DNA of 22,946 nucleotides from an uncultured Flavobacterium sp. Its GTDB lineage: Bacteria; Bacteroidota; Bacteroidia; Flavobacteriales; Flavobacteriaceae. A program made the translations under genes and the position numbers. This document shows, piece after piece, positions 16,469 through 22,946 of this stretch. The stretch's first letter is position 1. Every line of letters begins with the position of its first letter. Below the pieces are notes generated by a model. The model worked only from the letters and a program-made list of their open reading frames with translations. It did no database searches and was not told the origin of the DNA. The stretch lies in contig NZ_CAMLIX010000050.1 in assembly GCF_946479975.1 (NCBI RefSeq), forward strand, positions 1-22,946, given 5' to 3'.

Positions 16469-18508
16469 TTACATTGCTACCACTATAAACTCGCTACGTC
16501 TGTTTAACTGGTGTTGTTGTTCAGTACATTTTACGCCATCGGAACATTTGTTTACCAATTGTGTTTCTCCATAACCTTTGGCTGTTAATCGGCTTGGATC
16601 TACTCCTTTGCTTATTAACCAATCTCTTGTTGACTGCGCTCTTTTGTCTGATAAAATCTGATTGCTCTCAGAAGAAGAACGGCTGTCTGTATGCGAACGT
16701 ATATCAAGTATTAATTTCGGATATTGATTTAAAGCTCCAACTACTTTTAACAATTGTGGTTCTGATGATTTTTTGATTGTTGCTTTTCCTAAATCAAAAA
16801 AGTTCATCGGAATATGAAGCAATTTTACCAAATCTGATCCAATATTAATATTGGCGATTTTTACTGGTTTAACCGCAACTTTATTTACTGCGATTTGTTT
16901 TATTTCAATTGGTTTAATGATTTTTTGAAGCGAAATTGTGAAATCTGTTTTTCCGTTTTCTTTCTTTAAAGTAACCGAAATGTCTTTTTTATTAAAGCCG
17001 TCTTTAACAACTCTTATTGAATATTTCCTGCCACATTTGACTTTATTAAAGACATAATTTCCTTTTTCATCAGATTCAATATTCTGCAACGTATTGAAAT
17101 TTTCATCAAACAAAATAAGAGAAGCATTTGCTATAATTTCATTTGAATCTTCATCTGTAATTAATCCTGCAAGTTCTTGCTCGCATACCAATTTTTTTGT
17201 TTCTGTAAATCGATAAATATTATCCATTCCCAGTGCATTTTCACGATTTGAAGAGAAAAATCCATTTCTGTTTTTGCTGTCAATCGTAAAAGCAAAATCG
17301 TCTTGTTTACTGTTTATGGGCTGACCAACATTTTGAATTTCGTCTAATGTTCCGTCTTCATTTATTTTTGTAACATACACATCAAGACCTCCTAACCCAG
17401 GGCGTCCGTCAGAAGAAAAATACAATTCGTTATCTGCAGAAATAAAAGGAAATGTTTCTCTGCCTTCTGTATTTATTGCTGCGCCAAGATTTTCTGGTGT
17501 GCCAAAACTTCCATCTGCATTAATTGCTACTTTATATAAATCTGATTCGCCTAAAGTTCCCGGCATATCTGACGCGAAGTATAGTGTTTTTTCGTCGACA
17601 CTTAAACTAGGATGCGCCGTACTATATTGATTACTGTTAAATGGTAATTCTTTTACATTGCTCCATTCACTGCCTACCAATTCTGCTTTGTACAATTTAA
17701 GAAGCGTAACATTTTTATTGTTTTCTCCTCTTTTACCATCAATAAAATTATTTCTGGTAAAGTACATTGTGCGTCCGTCTTTTGTAAAAATTACAGAAGA
17801 TTCATTGTATTTTCCATTGTTTTTTTTATGAAAAAGTTTCACTTTCCCAACACTTCCGTCAGGGAGTAAATCTGCTGTATAGAATTTAGAAAACGATTTG
17901 TTTGTCCATTTAAAACTCGTTTTTGCCACTCCGCCCGTATCTCTTGCAGAGGTAAAAACAATTTTATTATTGTAGACCGTTCCTCCATAATCAGAAAAAT
18001 CAGAATTAATACCGGCATCACCAATTTCATATCGCCCTGAATTCGATTTGATTTCTGCTAAATAATTTTTGTCACTTCTAACTAAAGCCGCTCTATTTTC
18101 TGAGGTTGCTTTAGTGTTGAATATTTCTAAAATCTGATCTGCTTCTTCATAAAGTCCAATAGATTTTAAAGATTGCGCATATCTATACAAAAACTCTGGA
18201 TTCTGCTCTTTATTTATTTTGAATAATTCACCATACCATTTTTCTGCATTTTTTAAATCTCCAGTAAAATAATACGAGTTAGCAAGTTTTTGAAGTACTT
18301 TTTCGTCCAAATCTCCTTTTTTCAAAACCTGTTTATAAGCTTTGATTGCATCTATGTACGCATAATCATCATATTTTTTGTCTGCTTTGCTTATAAGTTT
18401 TAGATGCTTTTTTGCAGCTTCTTCTTTTTTTGTTTGTGCGTTTAATTGGAAAAAAAAGCATACCAATAAAAGTGTATAACCTATTTTTTTAATTTTCATA
18501 GCTGGCAT
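16469..18508 (-). CDS. OmpA-family protein with TPR, PD40-like propeller and peptidoglycan-binding domain
   Basis: This 679-aa envelope protein has, in order: a signal peptide (hydrophobic 10-23, then NAQ); TPR-like helices at about 30-155; a PD40/WD40-like propeller at about 165-435 with blade motifs such as IVFTSARD, MYFTRNNF, LYFASDMPG, LYFSSDGRPG and GFFSSNREN; a carboxypeptidase-regulatory-like beta domain at about 446-525; and a C-terminal OmpA domain at about 565-679. The OmpA part keeps the peptidoglycan contacts (HTDSR at 606-610, and the N-x-x-L-S-x-x-RA and NRRSEF motifs). It starts 3 bp after the SprF-like stop. The start may be the ATG at 18508 or the fourth codon (18499), which gives a more typical MKIKK signal peptide. 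It probably anchors or organises the SprF-like/adhesin machinery at the cell wall; that role is inferred from the neighbours. Confidence 0.9.
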   Translation of the reverse strand: MPAMKIKKIGYTLLLVCFFFQLNAQTKKEEAAKKHLKLISKADKKYDDYAYIDAIKAYKQVLKKGDLDEKVLQKLANSYYFTGDLKNAEKWYGELFKINKEQNPEFLYRYAQSLKSIGLYEEADQILEIFNTKATSENRAALVRSDKNYLAEIKSNSGRYEIGDAGINSDFSDYGGTVYNNKIVFTSARDTGGVAKTSFKWTNKSFSKFYTADLLPDGSVGKVKLFHKKNNGKYNESSVIFTKDGRTMYFTRNNFIDGKRGENNKNVTLLKLYKAELVGSEWSNVKELPFNSNQYSTAHPSLSVDEKTLYFASDMPGTLGESDLYKVAINADGSFGTPENLGAAINTEGRETFPFISADNELYFSSDGRPGLGGLDVYVTKINEDGTLDEIQNVGQPINSKQDDFAFTIDSKNRNGFFSSNRENALGMDNIYRFTETKKLVCEQELAGLITDEDSNEIIANASLILFDENFNTLQNIESDEKGNYVFNKVKCGRKYSIRVVKDGFNKKDISVTLKKENGKTDFTISLQKIIKPIEIKQIAVNKVAVKPVKIANINIGSDLVKLLHIPMNFFDLGKATIKKSSEPQLLKVVGALNQYPKLILDIRSHTDSRSSSESNQILSDKRAQSTRDWLISKGVDPSRLTAKGYGETQLVNKCSDGVKCTEQQHQLNRRSEFIVVAM

Positions 18509-18511
18509 TAA

Positions 18512-19417
18512 TTAGAAGAATCTTGGAGATATCATTTTATTATACTTATTGAAGAATTCAAATCGAAGAAAAACTTCATGCGTACCCGAATTAAATCTTC
18601 TTAATCTTGTTGTTTCATGATCATATCCGTAACCAATATATAATCCTTCTGAAACTTGAAAACCTGCCATTGCACTAAGTGAAGCACTCCATCTGTAGGC
18701 AAGACCTGCGGTAAATTTTTCGTTTATCATAAAATTACCTGAAACGTCAACTTGAAGTGGCGCTCCCTCGATCATTTTTACAAGCGCTGCGGGTTTGAAT
18801 TTTAGGTAAGGATTGATATCAAAAACATAACCTCCGATAAGATAATAGTTGATTTTATCTTTGAAGATTGCCACATCATTATCATCGTATCGATTTGTTT
18901 CAATAAAATTTGGAATAGACAATCCTACATACGCTTTCTCTGAATGCCAGTAAACTCCTGCTCCAACATTTGGCGAAAATTTATTGTTTAAATCTTGAAA
19001 CATTTCGTCATTTTGATCTTCATAACTTAATTTATTCAAATCAATATTAAAGAGATTAGCCGTTCCCTTGATACCAAACGAAATCTTAGAGAAAGGTCCC
19101 GTTTCAATATTATACGATAAATCTACAGACAAAGTATTTTCGTTTGTCGGTCCAATTTTATCACTTACCAGCGAAACTCCTAAACCTAAATTGGTATTAT
19201 TTAATGGTGTATTTACCGAAAAAGCACCAGTTTGAGGAGCGCCTTCTAGTCCGATCCATTGTGTACGATACAAACCAAAAACACTCATAACACCACGCGA
19301 ACCTGCATAAGCTGGGTTTATTGCAATGGTATTATACATGTATTGTGTATATTGAGCATCTTGCTGCGCATTAGACACAATGGAAAAAAACATAAAAACT
19401 AAAATTAATTTTTTCAT
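18512..19417 (-). CDS. PorP/SprF-family type IX secretion outer-membrane protein
   Basis: The 301-aa protein has a signal peptide (MKKLILVFMFFSIVSNAQ), the family N-terminal motif (DAQYTQYMYNTIAINPAYAGS) and a beta-strand-rich body ending in aromatic residues (ISPRFF). PorP/SprF proteins are outer-membrane barrels that work with the T9SS. In F. johnsoniae SprF is needed to deliver the adhesin SprB to the surface, and paralogues usually sit beside type B CTD proteins. Here the gene lies between such a protein and an OmpA-family gene, so it is most likely a dedicated partner of that adhesin. It is a paralogue and not necessarily SprF itself, so no symbol is given. A hairpin at 19433-19456 lies just upstream of its start. 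Confidence 0.93.
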   Translation of the reverse strand: MKKLILVFMFFSIVSNAQQDAQYTQYMYNTIAINPAYAGSRGVMSVFGLYRTQWIGLEGAPQTGAFSVNTPLNNTNLGLGVSLVSDKIGPTNENTLSVDLSYNIETGPFSKISFGIKGTANLFNIDLNKLSYEDQNDEMFQDLNNKFSPNVGAGVYWHSEKAYVGLSIPNFIETNRYDDNDVAIFKDKINYYLIGGYVFDINPYLKFKPAALVKMIEGAPLQVDVSGNFMINEKFTAGLAYRWSASLSAMAGFQVSEGLYIGYGYDHETTRLRRFNSGTHEVFLRFEFFNKYNKMISPRFF

Positions 19418-19432
19418 TTAGCAAACTTTAAA

Positions 19433-19456
19433 ACGGCTTAGCTTATACTAAGCCGT
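19433..19456 (-). terminator. Intercistronic hairpin between adhesin and SprF-like gene (attenuator or weak terminator)
   Basis: A perfect 9-bp inverted repeat (ACGGCTTAG/CTAAGCCGT) encloses a 6-nt loop. It begins 8 bp after the adhesin stop codon and ends about 15 nt before the SprF-like ATG. On the minus strand it is followed by TTTAAAGTTT, not a clean U-tract, so full termination is doubtful. It may be partial termination, 3'-end protection of adhesin mRNA, or a structure near the SprF-like ribosome binding region. Confidence 0.5.
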
Positions 19457-19464
19457 AATCTATT

Positions 19465-22400
19465 TTATTTATTAATGTACAAATACCCTGATTGCTCGTG
19501 CGGTGTTTTAGCACTGTCGCTGTATTTCAAAATGTAGAAATAAGTTCCTACTGGCAGACCATCTGTTTGTTTGATAGTTGAACGACCGTTAGAATATCCT
19601 CTGAAAGCTCTGTCTTCATTATCATACTGATCGATGCTAAAAACTAAAACTCCCCAGCGGTTGTAAATTTCAACTGTATTTTCAGGATAACATTCTATAC
19701 CTCTTATGTAGAATCTCTCATTCTTTTTATCTCCATTTGGAGAAAAAGCATTTAAAACTTTTATAGAACATCCGTCTAAATTAATTACCGTCGGATTATC
19801 TCCGCTATTGCTAGAATCATCTGACTGATCTTCTACTGCCACTCCTCTTGAACTGCTTCCTTTTGCAATTGCTTGATTGCTTATACTTCCTCGATTAATA
19901 TCTTCTTGAGTGATTTTGTAAACAGCTTTGAAATTAGTTTCGTTTGATTCGTTTACGCCTACATCAATTGCTTGTCCAGAAACAACTACTCCTGGCAGCG
20001 GATCGTTTATTGTGACTCCAGTAAGCGGTACATTTCCTGTATTTGTTACTGTAAATTCATACGTGATTGTTTCACCTGCATTTGCAAAATTGTTTTTATT
20101 TTCATCATTGAATGTTGCTTTTTTGACAACTGAAATTCCTGGAACTTCAACAAAAACAGTCAATGCAGCTGTTGAACAATTTGAAGGATTCGCTTTTTCG
20201 CAAACTTGATATGTTAAGGTATACGTTTTACCAGGCGTATTTGGTTTTACGCTAACTGTTCCGTCTGCATTCCATTCAAAATAAGCATCAGGAATTAATG
20301 GTTTTACAATAACATCTGCCGGATTAATTGGCTGTCCGTTTATGAAATCATTATCTAAAACATTTACAAATTCTAGAGAACCGTTGATTCCGTCTGCATT
20401 TATATTAGTATCATTTCCTAAAGTAATCTGATTTGGTGTTGAAGGCGAAATTGGATCAACACTGTTCACAATCTTAATTATAATTACTGCCGGCTGACTG
20501 CAATTTAATGCATTAGTTGCGTCGCAGATTTGATACGTAAGCTCGTAAGTTCCGTTTGGAGTGTTTGCAGCAATGCTTACTGATCCGTCGGCATTTAAAA
20601 CTATATTTGGATTTGCCTCAATAGTTGTTAAAATAACAGCTGAAGAGTTTGGTTGTACTCCATTTACAAGATCATTTGCAAAAATATTAATTGACGGGCT
20701 TGCACCTTTTTTGGTATCGATTGGTCCATAGTTATCATTATTTGCAATGATTGAGAAAGTTGGACGTGCATTACATCCTGCAGTTGCTGCTGGATAAGCC
20801 ACAGAAACGAGCACTGTTGGATTTACTGAAAACTCCATTTTCACTCCATTTCTAGTCAGCTCAAAACCATCTGCACTTTCTGTCCATTGTCCGTTATTTA
20901 GAACCCATCCCGGCCAATCTGTTCCATTTCCGCTGGCATCAACAACAGCACCCGGCCAAATAACATTGCCGCTTAATGGCAAGTTTGTTTGAGTTGCTAC
21001 CACATTATTGGCACTGTCAATCCATTTAATTGTTAATTGATTAACCGCTGTAAAATTATCTGGAGTAACCGTATAATTCACATAAGGAACATTGTTTGAA
21101 CAGTAGCTGTTTGCTATAACTTGCATTGTTGGTTCGGCTACAGTAACTTTTACAACATTTGAACTGCAGTTTGATGTATATGATTTATCGCAAATTGTGT
21201 ATGTCAATTCATAATTCCCTGCTGGTGCATTTGGAGCAAGTACTGCATTTCCGTTTGCATCCAATTTTAAATATCCTTTTGGATCTACAACAGTTGTAGA
21301 AAGAATTACATCTGATGGTATAAGAGCAATTCCATCTTTAGTATCATTTGCAAAAACATTTATCAATGTCTGTGAAATATTTATTCCAACTGCTGATGGT
21401 ACAGCGTCTATATTCGCTACAATAACACTATCAACCGTAACTCTTACTGTATTTGAACTACAATTTCCAGAATTCAATTTCTCACAGATTGTATATGTTA
21501 ACTCATAATCTCCTGCTGGCGTATTAGCTCCTAAACTAACGCTTCCGTCTGGATTAACCGTTAAATATCCTTTCGGATCTGGTGTTGATATGGTCAGATT
21601 TACATCTGATGGATTTAAAGCAACTCCGTTTTTAGTATCGTTTGCAAAAACATTTACTCCTAAATTTTGTATCGAAGCCGATGTTTTAACAGATGGAACG
21701 GTATCTGAATTTGCAACTAAGATTCCGTTGTTTACTGCAACTTTAGAAATTGCCGTGTCACAGTTTGATGGATTTGTAATTTCGCAGATACTGTATTCTA
21801 TATTATAAATTCCAGATTGCGTATTAACTGCAACCGTGATTGTACCGTTAGCATTTAATGTAAATCCTGTTGGAACATTTAGCGCCGTTAATTTTACCTG
21901 ACCGTCAAGATTACCAATAACAACTGGAATTCCATTTAATGTATCATTATCAATTACCGAGCTTGTCGTTGTTCCTCCTATACTTCCATTGATTGATGGT
22001 ATTAAAGTTTCTTCTACTGCATCAATAACAAAACTACTAACCGTCACTCTTACTGTATTTGAACTGCAGTTTCCTGGGTTCAATTTCTCGCAGATTGTAT
22101 AAATCACTTCATAATTTCCAGCAGGAGAATTCGCTCCTAAAGTAACTGTACCGTCTGGGTTAACTGTTAATTGCGCTTTTGGATCTGGTGTTGATATTGT
22201 CAGATTTACATCTGACGGATTTAAAGCAACTCCGTTTTTAGTATCATTATCAAAAACATTCCCTAATGTCTGAGGCACATTTGATGGCGTAACAGATGAA
22301 ATAACATCCATGTTTGCTACTAAAACTCCATTGTTTACTGCAACTTTTGCTATCGCAGCATCGCAGTTTGATGGATTCGTAATTTCACAGATACGGTATT

Positions 22401-22946
22401 CTATATCGTAAATTCCAGATGTTGTATTTGCAGCAACAGTTACTGTTCCGTTAGCATTTAATGTCAATCCTGTTGGAACATTTACTGCCGTTAATTTTAC
22501 TTGACCATCAAGATTGCCAATTGTAACTGGATTTCCATTCAATGTGTCATTATCAATTACCGAAGTTGTTGTTGTTCCTCCAATACTTCCATTTATTGAT
22601 GGTGTCAACGTTTCGACAACTGCATTGATAACCGGCATTCCAACTTTCACGGTAACTGTATTCGATTTACAGTTTCCTGAATTCAATTTTTCACAAATTG
22701 TATAAGTCAATTCATAATCTCCAGCCGGCGGATTTGCTCCTAAAGCCACTGTTCCGTCTGGATTTAATGTTAAATATCCTTTTGGATCTGGTGTCGAAAT
22801 TGATAAGATAACATCTGATGGATTTAATTTCACTCCGTTCTTGGTATCATTATCTAAAACATTTACGAATGTCTGAGGCATATTTGAACCTAGAACTGAC
22901 GTTACTGTATCTGGATTTGCAACTAAATCTCCTGCTGTTACTGGAA
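19465..22946 (-). CDS. Large repeat-containing surface adhesin with type B T9SS C-terminal signal (5' part outside window)
   Basis: The frame is open to the right edge, so the N-terminus and signal peptide are missing; about 1160 residues are visible. Numbering from the Met codon at 22881, residues 1-581 are tandem Ig/cadherin-like repeats of two alternating types (NDTKNG and DNDTLNG motifs, then DGTV, AGxY and C-x7-C). Residues 582-710 are a non-repeat Trp-rich domain. Residues 711-911 hold two diverged repeats. Residues 914-1030 are a DUF11-type domain (YEFTVTNTGNVPLTGVTIND). Residues 1035-1138 are the gliding-motility-associated type B C-terminal domain (LNAFSPNGDKKNERFYIRGI, then EIYNRWGVLVF, ending SGYLYINK). 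The type B signal sends proteins through the T9SS to the surface, often needing an adjacent SprF-like protein, which is the next gene. The Met at 22881 is internal and not a start: the repeat continues upstream of it. Binding target is unknown. Confidence 0.92.
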   Translation of the reverse strand, partial: PVTAGDLVANPDTVTSVLGSNMPQTFVNVLDNDTKNGVKLNPSDVILSISTPDPKGYLTLNPDGTVALGANPPAGDYELTYTICEKLNSGNCKSNTVTVKVGMPVINAVVETLTPSINGSIGGTTTTSVIDNDTLNGNPVTIGNLDGQVKLTAVNVPTGLTLNANGTVTVAANTTSGIYDIEYRICEITNPSNCDAAIAKVAVNNGVLVANMDVISSVTPSNVPQTLGNVFDNDTKNGVALNPSDVNLTISTPDPKAQLTVNPDGTVTLGANSPAGNYEVIYTICEKLNPGNCSSNTVRVTVSSFVIDAVEETLIPSINGSIGGTTTSSVIDNDTLNGIPVVIGNLDGQVKLTALNVPTGFTLNANGTITVAVNTQSGIYNIEYSICEITNPSNCDTAISKVAVNNGILVANSDTVPSVKTSASIQNLGVNVFANDTKNGVALNPSDVNLTISTPDPKGYLTVNPDGSVSLGANTPAGDYELTYTICEKLNSGNCSSNTVRVTVDSVIVANIDAVPSAVGINISQTLINVFANDTKDGIALIPSDVILSTTVVDPKGYLKLDANGNAVLAPNAPAGNYELTYTICDKSYTSNCSSNVVKVTVAEPTMQVIANSYCSNNVPYVNYTVTPDNFTAVNQLTIKWIDSANNVVATQTNLPLSGNVIWPGAVVDASGNGTDWPGWVLNNGQWTESADGFELTRNGVKMEFSVNPTVLVSVAYPAATAGCNARPTFSIIANNDNYGPIDTKKGASPSINIFANDLVNGVQPNSSAVILTTIEANPNIVLNADGSVSIAANTPNGTYELTYQICDATNALNCSQPAVIIIKIVNSVDPISPSTPNQITLGNDTNINADGINGSLEFVNVLDNDFINGQPINPADVIVKPLIPDAYFEWNADGTVSVKPNTPGKTYTLTYQVCEKANPSNCSTAALTVFVEVPGISVVKKATFNDENKNNFANAGETITYEFTVTNTGNVPLTGVTINDPLPGVVVSGQAIDVGVNESNETNFKAVYKITQEDINRGSISNQAIAKGSSSRGVAVEDQSDDSSNSGDNPTVINLDGCSIKVLNAFSPNGDKKNERFYIRGIECYPENTVEIYNRWGVLVFSIDQYDNEDRAFRGYSNGRSTIKQTDGLPVGTYFYILKYSDSAKTPHEQSGYLYINK
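20149..20751 (-). repeat. Two diverged copies of the adhesin repeat
   Basis: Units at 20751-20470 and 20451-20149 keep the ANDLVNG/DNDFING motif, the DGSV/DGTV turn and the C-x7-C pair but have lost most nucleotide identity to the upstream array. They follow the non-repeat domain and precede the DUF11-type domain. Confidence 0.75.
21139..22946 (-). repeat. Tandem protein repeats in the adhesin, alternating A and B types
   Basis: Reading 5' to 3' on the minus strand, the units are A1 (partial, to about 22639), B1 (to 22324), A2 and B2 (22323-21724), A3 (21723-21433) and A4 (21432-21139). The A-B pair has a period of about 603 bp. A units carry NDTKNGV-LNPSDV and STPDPK; B units carry SINGSIGGTTT and NLDGQVKLTA. 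Nucleotide identity between copies is high (about 85% by eye between part of B1 and B2), so they are recent or homogenised duplications. Confidence 0.88.

Noticed and set aside
19928..22705. Plus-strand open frames of 63-93 codons opposite the adhesin
   Set aside because: They recur because the adhesin repeats recur; their presence follows the repeat DNA and not independent coding.
21139..22946. Periodic DNA repeats considered as a CRISPR or satellite array
   Set aside because: The period is about 300/600 bp, in frame, and encodes conserved Ig-like units; it is protein repeat duplication.
1..22946. Search for mobile elements, prophage, tRNA genes, toxin-antitoxin or defence systems
   Set aside because: No transposase, integrase, terminal inverted repeats, tRNA cloverleaf or defence-type domain was recognised; gene content is chromosomal core plus a surface-adhesin module.

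Overview
This window looks like chromosomal core sequence from a gliding Bacteroidota bacterium, most likely a Flavobacterium close to F. johnsoniae. Four things point there: a full-length SprA, the type IX secretion (T9SS) outer-membrane translocon; a RemB-like gliding protein; a type B T9SS-secreted adhesin next to a PorP/SprF-family gene; and TAnnTTTG-type promoter elements with A-rich leaders in low-GC DNA. The order cyoE-remB-deoC-vanZ-gcvH-sprA-ruvA-maeB also matches what I remember of the F. johnsoniae sprA neighbourhood; that is memory, not a search. Every supported gene lies on the minus strand, so the window is transcribed from high to low coordinates.

Region 1 (22946 to 16411) is a surface-adhesin module. 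A large repeat-built secreted protein, cut by the right edge of the window, is followed by a PorP/SprF-family outer-membrane protein and an OmpA-family lipoprotein-like/peptidoglycan-binding protein. A strong terminator closes the run. A 9-bp hairpin sits between the adhesin stop and the SprF-like start. The adhesin has alternating Ig/cadherin-like repeats, each with an invariant C-x7-C pair, one non-repeat Trp-rich domain, a DUF11-type domain and a type B T9SS C-terminal signal. The two downstream genes are plausibly its dedicated export and anchoring partners.

Region 2 (16193 to 12662) holds housekeeping genes: a two-CBS-domain protein with its own terminator, a hybrid malic enzyme with a phosphotransacetylase-like tail (maeB), and the Holliday-junction protein ruvA, which has the best promoter in the window. 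sprA (7.2 kb) follows ruvA after only 24 bp, so the two are probably co-transcribed.

Region 3 (5379 to 1575) has gcvH (lipoyl carrier of glycine cleavage) overlapping a VanZ-like membrane protein that starts at GTG. A UUCG-loop terminator follows. Next come deoC and, 18 bp later, a remB-like gene that also starts at GTG.

Region 4 (1458 to 1) begins the heme-copper respiratory cluster: cyoE (heme O synthase, with a non-ATG start), then 2 bp later a cytochrome oxidase subunit III gene cut by the left edge.

I saw no tRNA, rRNA, CRISPR array, insertion sequence, prophage or recognisable defence system. No gene-free stretch exceeds 300 bases; the longest is about 275 bp, at 16194-16468. The most interesting material is the adhesin with its repeat architecture and partner genes, and the RemB-like fusion of a TonB-C-like domain to a predicted outer-membrane barrel.
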